Positions 18,761 to 27,021 of a stretch of DNA of 64,000 nt are shown here, piece by piece (positions within the stretch are counted from its first letter, which is position 1; each line of letters starts with the position of its first letter). Under the pieces are notes generated by a model, which saw nothing but the letters and a program-made list of their open reading frames with translations, was not told the DNA's origin and did not search any database. The DNA is taken from contig JBIKLY010000003.1 of the NCBI GenBank assembly GCA_044359525.1, positions 1 through 64,000 on the forward strand. The letters are read 5' to 3'. Source of the DNA: CAJBIL01 sp044359525. Lineage in GTDB: Bacteria > Pseudomonadota > Gammaproteobacteria > Burkholderiales > Rhodocyclaceae. The position numbers were made by a program, and so were the translations under genes.

Positions 18761-19702
18761 ATGAAGCTCATTATGTTAATGATGGCGGTGCTGGCAGTTG
18801 CCGGCTGCACGCCGACCCCCGACCTGTCGGGAATTGCCAGAGAGCGCCAGAAACCGGTGCAACGCTACGATGTCAGTCAATCGATTGCCAGCAACGGCAA
18901 AGTTGTGGTGGTTGGTACCCAGAGCGGTGCCGTGCTGGTCTCCATCGATCAGGGTAAAACCTGGACGCGCAACGAACTTGGGCACGCCTCGCTGCTGGGT
19001 ATGACTGCCTGTGGCGATAAAGGGTTTTTGGCCATCGACTACTACCACAAGGTCTGGTCGGCCGATCCCGAGGGGAAAAACTGGAAATCCGTGCCGCTGG
19101 AAAAGCCGCGTACGCCGCTGGCACTAACCTGTGATCCGCAGGGGGGGTGGTGGGTTGCCGGCGTTAATTCGGTGATCTCGGCAAGCGCCGACGGTGGTCA
19201 AACCTGGCATACCACCAACCTTGGTGAAGACGCACAGATCACCAGCATTCAGTTTGTTGACGAGAAACACGGGATTGCCCTTGGCGAGTTTGGTCTGACA
19301 GCAACGACCGATGATGGCGGGGCAACCTGGACGATGGGAGCGAAAATTCCAGGCGATTTTTACCCGTATGCCGCCATTTTCGCTGACCGCAATAAGGGTT
19401 GGGTAAGTGGTCTGGCGGGCCAAATCCTGCATACCGTTGATGGTGGGAAGACTTGGGTAAAACAGGTCAACGCCGCACAAGCCACGCTCAATCGCCTGTT
19501 TATTCATGATGGTGTGCCGTTCGGTGTTGGTGCATCTGGGGTAATTGCCCGTCTCGACGGCGATAGCTGGCGTGCCGTGCCTTATCCCGATGCCGTGCCA
19601 GTTTTTCTGGGTGGCGGCGCATCGTTGCCGGGTCAGTCAGCCATCGTAATTGGCGGTCCGGGTGGGTTGCTGCGCAGTGTCAGCATACTCACAAAAAAAT
19701 AA
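18761..19702 (+). CDS. Ycf48/BNR-repeat lipoprotein
   Basis: This 313-residue lipoprotein has a type II signal (MKLIMLMMAVLAVAGC, lipobox AVAGC) and then BNR/Ycf48-type beta-propeller blades. These are marked by SIDQGKTW, SADGGQTW, TDDGGATW and VDGGKTW at intervals of about 45 residues. It starts at 18761, or 18749 in frame. It is exported and lipid-anchored. Genes of this type commonly precede an RND/MMPL transporter and DUF1302/DUF1329 proteins, as here, with only 20 bp to the transporter. Its role is unproven; an assembly or substrate-binding partner of the transporter is inferred from context. Confidence 0.85.
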   Translation: MKLIMLMMAVLAVAGCTPTPDLSGIARERQKPVQRYDVSQSIASNGKVVVVGTQSGAVLVSIDQGKTWTRNELGHASLLGMTACGDKGFLAIDYYHKVWSADPEGKNWKSVPLEKPRTPLALTCDPQGGWWVAGVNSVISASADGGQTWHTTNLGEDAQITSIQFVDEKHGIALGEFGLTATTDDGGATWTMGAKIPGDFYPYAAIFADRNKGWVSGLAGQILHTVDGGKTWVKQVNAAQATLNRLFIHDGVPFGVGASGVIARLDGDSWRAVPYPDAVPVFLGGGASLPGQSAIVIGGPGGLLRSVSILTKK

Positions 19703-19722
19703 GAACGGGAGACTAGAGCACC

Positions 19723-22113
19723 ATGGTTACCAAGACACGCCGCGCTATTACGCACGCCCTTCACAAGGCTGAGGAATGGATTTTCCGCAACCCGAAGGTC
19801 GTTCTTTCTCTGGTCATGCTGGTGACGATCCTGTTTGGATCTGCACTGCCAAAACTTCGTGTATTTACTGATTTTTCTGATCTTTTGCCGCAGAACCACG
19901 CCTACATCAAGGTCTACAACCACCTGAAAGAAAGTTTTGGTGGTGCCAACATGATTGTCATGTCTATTGAAGTGGATAAAGGCACCATCTTCAATGACGA
20001 AACGCTCAAACTTATCAACGATGCCACGCAAGGTGTCGACAGTCTGCCGGGTGTCAACCACAACCTGGTCAGCAGCCTGACTCATCGTACGGCACGCAAA
20101 GTTTTTCTGGACGACCAGGGTGGCTTCGCTTCCGAGTCCTATTACGATCCACTTAAACCGACACGAACCGTTGCCGAGCTTGATCGCCTGAAGGACGATG
20201 TAATTGCCAATCCAACCATCCACGGCCTGCTCGTCTCGCCGGATATGAAGGCGGCGTTGATCAAGGCGCAACTGAACGAAGGTGATATCGATTATCCGGC
20301 GACTTTTGCCGCCTTGCAGAAAATTCGCGAAACGCTGGCGATTCCGGGGCATCACATCTACGTGACCGGCAACCCGGTTCTTACCGGCTGGGTATACACC
20401 TACCTCAACCAGATCGTCGAGATTCTGGCGTGGACCCTGCTGTTGATGACCACGCTGCTGATTTTTTACTTCCGCCGTCTGTATGGTGTTGCGCTCCCTT
20501 TGCTGGGGATTGCCCTGTCCACAATCTGGGGGCTTGGTTTCATGGCAGCCATGGGAATCAATCTTGAGCCCCTGTCGTTGCCGATTCCGTTCCTGATTGC
20601 GGCACGTGCTACCTCACACGGCGTACAACTGGTCGTACGCTATTACGAAGAGCTGGCGATCGTTCATGACGGAAAAAAAGCCGCCCGCAATGCGCTCGAT
20701 GCGCTGTTTCGACCGGGTTCGCTAGCCATCATCGTCGATGCGCTGGGGATAGCCGTGCTGATGCTGGGAGCTGCTCCCTTTAACTTCAAGCTCGGTATGG
20801 CCGCTGGCTTCTGGGGCTTTTCGGTCATCTTTACTGTTCATTTTATGGTGCCGCTGGCTTTGACCATTCTGCCTTCGCCCAAAAAGCACGAGAACGGCAA
20901 TCAGGGTATCCGTAACTTTCTTGGCAAAGCCATGTCGTTGACCGGTGGCACCGAAGGTGGCGCACGCACTATCCTGCTGCTGAGCCTGATCGGCGCTATC
21001 GGCGGTGCATACTTTGTAACCAAGGTGCAACTCGGGGAGTCGGAGCCGGGCTCGCCACTGCTGCATTTGAATCACGATTACAACATATCGACCAAGGCGA
21101 TCAATACCCGCTTCCCCGGTTCCGAGGAGTTGCATGTCATTGCGCGTACCGAGGAGAAAGGCGGCATCAAGCGCCCGGAGGTGATGGCAGCAATCGAGCG
21201 TTTCCAGGCGCACATGCTCTCCGACCCGATGCTTGGCGGAACCAAGGCGATGCCAGGCGTTGTGCGCGTGGTGAACAAGCTAACGCACAATGATGATCCG
21301 CGCTGGATGCAATTGCCCGATACCGCTACTGAAATTGGCGGCCTGATGTTCGCCTATATGGCATCCAGTCCGATTCCCGGTGCCTTGAAGGAATTCGTCA
21401 ATGCCAATGAAAACGAAGCCAACATGGTTTTTTATTACAAGGACCATCAAGCCGAAACGATCAATCGCATCGTCGTGTTGGCGGAAGAGGGTATCCGGAA
21501 GATCGAGGCCGAAGTTCCGGGGCTGCGCATAGAACTCGGTGGCGGCATCATTGGCGTGACGGCGGCCGGTAATCAGGCATTGCACACCGACCACATGATC
21601 ATCATCCCGGCAGTCATGCTGCTCGCTTTCTTTCTGGTGATGATTTATTACAGCTCCTTCCATGCCGGTTGGCTGATGGTTTTGCCAATGCTCTTCTCAA
21701 CGCTGATGACCTACGCCTATATGGGCGCACTGAACATTGGCATCAGCGTCAATACGGTGCCGGTAATCGCCGTCGGCGTCGGCGTCGGTATCGACTACGC
21801 AGTGTATTTCATGGACCGCATCCGCGAAGAATTTGCCGTCCTGCGCGATATGAAAAAAGCGGTAATCAATGCCGTCGCCACGACCGGTTACGCCGTCAGT
21901 TTTACTGCGGTTACGCTGATCGCTGGTGTTGTCATGTGGATATTCATGTCTGACCTGCGCTTTCAGTCCGATGCGGCAATCCTTCTTTCTTTCATGCTCA
22001 TCGTTAATGCGATCGCCGCAGTACTGATCGTCCCGGCTTGGTGCATCGTTTTCAAGCCAAATTTTGTTACGTCCGTGCGTTACGACGAAGACGGCATTTT
22101 GGAAAATACCTGA
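19723..22113 (+). CDS. RND-superfamily transporter, MMPL type
   Basis: This 796-residue inner-membrane protein has the duplicated RND plan. One transmembrane helix near 27-47 precedes a periplasmic loop (about 50-225). A helical bundle (about 230-390), a second single helix (about 425-445), a second loop and a final bundle (about 620-785) follow. It includes VGVGIDYAVYFMDRIREE, the acidic TM motif of MMPL/HpnN/patched-like members. It is not a HAE1 drug pump (no membrane-fusion protein or TolC nearby). Proteins of this class move hydrophobic molecules between inner and outer membrane. DUF1302 follows at 80 bp. Confidence 0.9.
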   Translation: MVTKTRRAITHALHKAEEWIFRNPKVVLSLVMLVTILFGSALPKLRVFTDFSDLLPQNHAYIKVYNHLKESFGGANMIVMSIEVDKGTIFNDETLKLINDATQGVDSLPGVNHNLVSSLTHRTARKVFLDDQGGFASESYYDPLKPTRTVAELDRLKDDVIANPTIHGLLVSPDMKAALIKAQLNEGDIDYPATFAALQKIRETLAIPGHHIYVTGNPVLTGWVYTYLNQIVEILAWTLLLMTTLLIFYFRRLYGVALPLLGIALSTIWGLGFMAAMGINLEPLSLPIPFLIAARATSHGVQLVVRYYEELAIVHDGKKAARNALDALFRPGSLAIIVDALGIAVLMLGAAPFNFKLGMAAGFWGFSVIFTVHFMVPLALTILPSPKKHENGNQGIRNFLGKAMSLTGGTEGGARTILLLSLIGAIGGAYFVTKVQLGESEPGSPLLHLNHDYNISTKAINTRFPGSEELHVIARTEEKGGIKRPEVMAAIERFQAHMLSDPMLGGTKAMPGVVRVVNKLTHNDDPRWMQLPDTATEIGGLMFAYMASSPIPGALKEFVNANENEANMVFYYKDHQAETINRIVVLAEEGIRKIEAEVPGLRIELGGGIIGVTAAGNQALHTDHMIIIPAVMLLAFFLVMIYYSSFHAGWLMVLPMLFSTLMTYAYMGALNIGISVNTVPVIAVGVGVGIDYAVYFMDRIREEFAVLRDMKKAVINAVATTGYAVSFTAVTLIAGVVMWIFMSDLRFQSDAAILLSFMLIVNAIAAVLIVPAWCIVFKPNFVTSVRYDEDGILENT

Positions 22114-22193
22114 TTAGAGGCACGCAAGAGGCCAGAAAAAGAGAGGGTCAATCAATGCAATTCATTAGCAGTACTAATTGGAGGAATTTTCAT

Positions 22194-24170
22194 ATGAAAG
22201 TTAGGCGACAGTACCAAGGGATACCCCTGATCATGGTGGCCACCGCCATGTTGATTTCCGGGAAGGTGTCGGCAGCCGACAACCTGCCGTCCCTCGGTGA
22301 GGAGGCGTCTCCATGGCGGGTCGACTTGACCTATGAAAATCATACAGCACGACGCGAACATACAGGCCTCGCCAAGTTCCGGAACACCATGCAAGTCGAT
22401 GCCGATAGAAAATCCGGCGACGACTGGGGATTCCACAGCACACTGCGCGGTACTTTTGATGGCGTTTATCAGATGAACAGCAGTGAGTATGGTAAGCGGG
22501 CGGGCGGGCCGATTGAGCTGGAAAACAGGGGGCTGGGCATGGCCCCCTTCGGGCCGGGTGGTGCACTTGTTCCTGCCGGAGCCGGAACACCGACCGTTGC
22601 GCATGGCTTCACAGGCGGTGCGGTCAATCTGGCGGGTGCTTCTGCCGCGACTTTTGCAAACAACCCTAACGATGGCTTACGTGTTTTGGGCGATCGTTGG
22701 CATAAAACTGACGGTGGCGTTGCTTTTGGTGTTCCCGTTCGTCCCTGCGACAAGGATAGCAGAGGTTGCCGTGATTTTGGCGGTTACGGCGATCTGAATC
22801 AGCGTGAGCTTGAGTCCCCCGAGTTCAACAGCCGCTTCGATTTTGTCCGTGAGCTTTATGCCAAGAAGACGTTCGGCTTGGCGGACGGCAAAGACCTGTT
22901 CCTGAAAATCGGCAAGCAGCAGGTTGTTTGGGGGCGAACGGATCTCTTCCGTGTGCTGGATGTAATCAATCCGGTCGATTTCTCGCGTAATAACATTTAC
23001 GACGAACTGTCGGAGATTCGCATTCCGATGTGGATTGCGCAGGCGGAATACCGGATGGGGGCCAGCGAGTCAATGCAGGATCGCAACATCCAGGTGGTTT
23101 GGAACTTCGATAAGTTCCGCCCGAGTAATCTAGGGCAGTGCGGTACCCCCAACGTAATTCTCGATGCGGGCTGCTTCTTCCGTGGAATGGCTAACCTGTG
23201 GGACAACGGTGGCACGGTAGCCAACTTTGTTGCTGCGCCGGGTATCGCCAGTGCAGCCAATTTCGGGCCGGGTCAGATTGGTATTCGCGACGTCAATCTG
23301 CCAGGGTGGTCTCTCGATAATACCCAGATTGGTGTCAAGTTTGAAGGCGTGACGTTGAATGGTTTGTCTTTCTCACTGAATGCCTTGCACTACCGTTCGC
23401 ACCTTCCCAGTCTGCATGCCTTCGGTAATAAGGAAACAACGATCAACCCGGCAACCGGAGCGCCCGATCTCTCCAAAAAGTTGATTGCTTTCGATATGCA
23501 TTTCCCGAAATTGAATATGCTGGGCGGCTCAATGGACTTCCAGCTACCGGCCGTCGGTGCAGCCGTTCGTATGGAAGGTGCGATGACTTGGGGTGAAGAG
23601 TTTGCAAACTCCAGCCGCGACGAAATGTATTCGAAAAATAGGGTTTTTCGCAGTGTGATTGGCGTAGATCGTCCAACGTTCATTCCATTTATCAGCACGT
23701 CATCGGCAACATTGATTTCTGCTCAGCTGTTCTATCAACACATCTTCGATCACGAAAAGGAGGAAAGCACTTTTGGCCCGATCGGAATGCCTGACTGGAA
23801 GGATAACTTCATCGGGACTTTGTTGATCAAGGGCTTCATGAAAAGCGGAACGGTCAGCCCGCAGTTCCTGCTTGCTCATGATTTCCAGGCTCGGGCAACG
23901 GCACTTTCACCGCAAATTGAATGGAATTACAGCAATGATTTGAAATTGACGTTCGGTGCCAATTTCAAGCTGTCTGAAGATCGTGACAGGTGGAAGTTCG
24001 ACGACTGTCGTGCATGTGCTCCATTTGCTCAATTCGCTGGCCCAGGGCAGGCCGTTGGTCAAAACCTAGGCGCTGGTGGCTTTGAGCCTCTAGGTCGTTT
24101 CCGCGCTGGCCCGATTGGTGCCGCGTTCAAGGAAAACGATCTCTACGTCAAGCTCAACTACAAGTTCTGA
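22194..24170 (+). CDS. DUF1302 outer-membrane-type protein
   Basis: This 658-residue protein has a Sec signal (about 1-29, ending KVSAAD). The rest is a long, aromatic-rich beta-strand pattern ending in LYVKLNYKF, the C-terminal aromatic typical of outer-membrane barrels. DUF1302 proteins are uncharacterised and pair with DUF1329. The start at 22194 follows GGAGG at 22180-22184; the longer frame from 22038 overlaps the transporter and lacks a signal peptide. Glycine/alanine-rich loops (about 100-170) look surface exposed. Channel or lipid-receiving function is inferred from context. Confidence 0.85.
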   Translation: MKVRRQYQGIPLIMVATAMLISGKVSAADNLPSLGEEASPWRVDLTYENHTARREHTGLAKFRNTMQVDADRKSGDDWGFHSTLRGTFDGVYQMNSSEYGKRAGGPIELENRGLGMAPFGPGGALVPAGAGTPTVAHGFTGGAVNLAGASAATFANNPNDGLRVLGDRWHKTDGGVAFGVPVRPCDKDSRGCRDFGGYGDLNQRELESPEFNSRFDFVRELYAKKTFGLADGKDLFLKIGKQQVVWGRTDLFRVLDVINPVDFSRNNIYDELSEIRIPMWIAQAEYRMGASESMQDRNIQVVWNFDKFRPSNLGQCGTPNVILDAGCFFRGMANLWDNGGTVANFVAAPGIASAANFGPGQIGIRDVNLPGWSLDNTQIGVKFEGVTLNGLSFSLNALHYRSHLPSLHAFGNKETTINPATGAPDLSKKLIAFDMHFPKLNMLGGSMDFQLPAVGAAVRMEGAMTWGEEFANSSRDEMYSKNRVFRSVIGVDRPTFIPFISTSSATLISAQLFYQHIFDHEKEESTFGPIGMPDWKDNFIGTLLIKGFMKSGTVSPQFLLAHDFQARATALSPQIEWNYSNDLKLTFGANFKLSEDRDRWKFDDCRACAPFAQFAGPGQAVGQNLGAGGFEPLGRFRAGPIGAAFKENDLYVKLNYKF

Positions 24171-24188
24171 TTCAAGAGGAGATATCGC

Positions 24189-25496
24189 ATGAAAAAACAT
24201 ATCAAGGCTTTACTGCCGATGCTGCTCGCCGGTTTGCTTGGCAGCGTTCACGCTGCTACCGAAGCCGATGTTGAAGTTTCATTTAATCCCTATAAAGCCG
24301 GGATGCCAAGTCTTCCTGGGTTGAGTGTCGGCACCGTAATCAACAAAGCCAACGTCGAGCAGTTCAAGGATGCTTTCGATCCAGGGCTTTTTGCCATGGT
24401 CAAGGATGGCTGGGCAGACATCAAGGTCGGTAAGAGCACCAATTTCCCTCAACCGAAGTCATATATCGAGGCGACACGCAAAAACCTTAACAAGACAAAG
24501 CTGGGCGCAAAAAACGGTGAGATTGAAGGATTTCTTGCCGGCCGTCCTTTCCCGGAAGAGCCACAAATCAGCGATCCACGAGCCGGCGAGAAGCTTGCCT
24601 GGAACTTCAAGTACAGCGTGAACTATGGTGACTCGGGTTCGATTTATCCGTTTTACTGGCGCTACCGAAATGCCGCTACCAGCGAGATCGAACGAACCAT
24701 CAAGTTCGAGTTCCATTTCCTTAACTTCATGCACCGTACGGAGCAGGCGCCGATTCCCGAAGTGACACCGAATCCTTCGAAAATTTTCCGTGCTACTTAC
24801 GCCAAGATACATGAACCGCAGGATCTCAAAAACACGCAACTCCTGATTCAGCGTTTCGAGGACGACACCAAGCTTGATGATGCCTATCTCTATCTGGGTT
24901 TCCAGCGTCGTGTGCGTCGACTGGCAACAGGTCAGACGACGGATGCCTTCCTTGGCTCAGATATGATGATTGAGGATTTCGAGGGGTATAACGGCCGGAT
25001 CTCGGACATGAACTGGGCGTACAAGGGAACCAAGAACATTCTGGTCCCCTACTACAACCATAATGAGCAAGCGCTGACCGATGAGTACAAGGAAGCCGAT
25101 GGCTACAAATTTGTTGATTTTCATGGTAAGGGAAACTGTATGCCGAATGTGACTTACCAGTTGCGCAAGGCTTACATCCTTGAGGCAACACCGGTGAACC
25201 CCAATCATCCGATGAGCAAGAAAGTCATGTATCTGGATGCACAGACGATGAATCCGGGACGCACCATGATCTACGATCGCAAGGGCCAGATGTGGAAGAG
25301 TTTCACGATTGGTAAGTCTCACCCGGATCATCATTTGCCGAAAAACAAAGGCAGCGATATTGCGTTGGACGATCTTTTTGTTCAGGTCGACATGCAGGCC
25401 ATGCATTGCACCACCGGCCAGTTCAAGGTGCATATCGACCCCGCGCTGAATCCTTCCGGCCTGTTCCAGGTGCAGCAGATGCGTGGTGGCGAGTGA
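24189..25496 (+). CDS. DUF1329 periplasmic protein
   Basis: This 435-residue protein has a signal peptide (about 1-22, ending SVHAATE) and the DUF1329 pattern: SNFPQPKSYIEATRKN, RRVRRLATGQTTDAFLGSD, the DFEGYNGRISDMNW segment and the late YDRKGQMWKSFT. DUF1329 adopts a LolA/LolB-like fold in database models, consistent with carrying a hydrophobic ligand through the periplasm. It is 18 bp after DUF1302 with a GAGGAG ribosome site, so the two are co-translated. It belongs to the same export/import module as the transporter. Confidence 0.87.
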   Translation: MKKHIKALLPMLLAGLLGSVHAATEADVEVSFNPYKAGMPSLPGLSVGTVINKANVEQFKDAFDPGLFAMVKDGWADIKVGKSTNFPQPKSYIEATRKNLNKTKLGAKNGEIEGFLAGRPFPEEPQISDPRAGEKLAWNFKYSVNYGDSGSIYPFYWRYRNAATSEIERTIKFEFHFLNFMHRTEQAPIPEVTPNPSKIFRATYAKIHEPQDLKNTQLLIQRFEDDTKLDDAYLYLGFQRRVRRLATGQTTDAFLGSDMMIEDFEGYNGRISDMNWAYKGTKNILVPYYNHNEQALTDEYKEADGYKFVDFHGKGNCMPNVTYQLRKAYILEATPVNPNHPMSKKVMYLDAQTMNPGRTMIYDRKGQMWKSFTIGKSHPDHHLPKNKGSDIALDDLFVQVDMQAMHCTTGQFKVHIDPALNPSGLFQVQQMRGGE

Positions 25497-25524
25497 TATA
25501 GGTTTTCTTGTTGCTTTTGCAGTA

Positions 25525-25563
25525 TCCGGTGGGTGATGCGGATGTTTCGTATTACCCACCGGA
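25525..25563 (+). terminator. Inverted repeat between DUF1329 and the Mo-hydroxylase genes
   Basis: TCCGGTGGGT (25525-25534) and ACCCACCGGA (25554-25563) form a perfect 10-bp stem with a 19-base loop. No T-tract follows, so it may act as a partial terminator, an attenuator or an mRNA-processing site rather than a full stop. Confidence 0.5.
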
Positions 25564-25602
25564 ATCGATGGAATTCACTCTCTCTTTAGAATGGGAGCAG
25601 GC

Positions 25603-26475
25603 ATGGCTTTGCATAAATTAAAAGACTTCCATACCCCTGAAACAATGGATGAGGCACTGACTTTTCTGGCTAATGACGCGGATGCGTTGGTGCTTTCGGG
25701 CGGAACATTTCTTCACGGCCTGGAGGCGCGCGGCTTGTTGAGCGATATCGAGGCGCTTGTGGATATTCGCAAGATTGGTCTCGGTACGGTAGGGGTCAAT
25801 GATTCCGGGTTGGACATTGGTGCTACGGTTACCTTTGCCCGTTTGCAAGCGGTTGAAGAGATTAGGAGCGCCCCCTGGCTGGCCGCTCTTTCGGACGCTT
25901 TGGCCTATCCTCCGGTGCAGATCCGCAATACCGCGACCGTCGGCGGCTGTGTCGCAGCATCGTGCCCTTTCTTCGATATTCCGACCGCCTTCATTGCCCT
26001 CGATGCGATCGTCACGACTCGCGGACCTGGCGGCACGCGGCAGATGCCGCTGCCGGAATTTTTTGACGGACTGTTTGCCAACGTACTCGAATCCGGCGAA
26101 CTGGTCACCGGCGTTTCAGTTCCGCGTAGCCAGGGCAACACGGCCAGTGCCTTTATCAAGCTGGAGGGTAATGCCAACGACCTGGCAATCGTCAACGCCG
26201 CCGTGCTGCTTACGATTGATGCCAACCGGATGTGTACCAAGGTACGTGTCGCCCTTGGCGGCGGCGTCGCCGAGTCCGCACTGCGCATTCCTTCCGCCGA
26301 AAAGATCCTGCTCGGCTCGAAGCTCGACGCCGCGACGCTGCATGCTGCTGGCGAGGCTGTCGTCAATGACATCGCGCCGATGTCCGATCACCGCGCCTCG
26401 GCCGAGTATCGCAGTGCCGTGGCCAAGGTAATGACACGCCGCGCGCTCGAATGCGCCGTGGCACGTTTGGCTTGA
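25603..26475 (+). CDS. Molybdenum hydroxylase FAD subunit
   Basis: This 290-residue medium subunit of the xanthine dehydrogenase family has the FAD-binding loops LSGGTFLHG (near 32-40) and TVGGCVAASCPFFDIP (near 111-126). In most relatives the second is TIGGN.A..SP.AD.P. The C-terminal CODH-type domain ends with TRRALECAVARL. It transfers electrons from the 2Fe-2S subunit to an acceptor. The ATG at 25603 follows GGGAG; 25591 is in frame but lacks a site. It is the first of three adjacent genes (FAD, 2Fe-2S, Mo), the order seen in CO dehydrogenase-like and 4-hydroxybenzoyl-CoA reductase-like loci. Confidence 0.9.
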   Translation: MALHKLKDFHTPETMDEALTFLANDADALVLSGGTFLHGLEARGLLSDIEALVDIRKIGLGTVGVNDSGLDIGATVTFARLQAVEEIRSAPWLAALSDALAYPPVQIRNTATVGGCVAASCPFFDIPTAFIALDAIVTTRGPGGTRQMPLPEFFDGLFANVLESGELVTGVSVPRSQGNTASAFIKLEGNANDLAIVNAAVLLTIDANRMCTKVRVALGGGVAESALRIPSAEKILLGSKLDAATLHAAGEAVVNDIAPMSDHRASAEYRSAVAKVMTRRALECAVARLA

Positions 26476-26489
26476 AAGAGGTGGCAACC

Positions 26490-26951
26490 ATGAAACAGAT
26501 GATGAGACTCGAAGTTAACGGCGAAGCACATGAACTCGCGGTCGAGAAGGATGCCACCCTGCGCGATGTGCTGCGCGACAACCTTGGCCTGAACGGCCCG
26601 AAGCGCGGCTGCGACAGCGGCGGCTGCGGCTGCTGTACGGTGCATGTCGACGGCAAGGCCGTCTACTCCTGCCTGTGCTACGCCCTGTCCTACGACGGTG
26701 CCAAGGTGATGACGGCCGACGGCCTGTCGAGTGGCGCCGAACTGCACCCGATCCAGCAGGCGTTCATTGATGCGGGCGCTGTCCAGTGCGGTTATTGCAC
26801 ATGCGGCATGATGATGTCGGCCAAGCAGCTGCTTGATGACTGCCCACATCCGGATGAGGAGCAGATCCGTCACGGCATTTCGGGCAACCTCTGCCGCTGT
26901 ACCGGCTACACCAAGATCGTCGACGCCATCAAGCTGGCGGCCGAGCGCTGA
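26490..26951 (+). CDS. Molybdenum hydroxylase 2Fe-2S subunit
   Basis: This 153-residue small subunit carries two 2Fe-2S clusters. The plant-type cluster is CDSGGCGCCTVHVDG with the distal Cys in YSCLCY. The helical-bundle cluster is QCGYCTCGMM paired with NLCRCTGYTKI. All eight ligands are present. It starts at 26490 after GAAAGAGG. It relays electrons from molybdopterin to FAD. The FAD subunit stop lies 14 bp upstream, so the genes are co-translated. Confidence 0.95.
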   Translation: MKQMMRLEVNGEAHELAVEKDATLRDVLRDNLGLNGPKRGCDSGGCGCCTVHVDGKAVYSCLCYALSYDGAKVMTADGLSSGAELHPIQQAFIDAGAVQCGYCTCGMMMSAKQLLDDCPHPDEEQIRHGISGNLCRCTGYTKIVDAIKLAAER

Positions 26952-27021
26952 CCGGTTTGACCGGAATGCATGAAACGCGACCGGTCGCGATCGATTTTTG
27001 AGTTCTTCAAGGGACGATACA

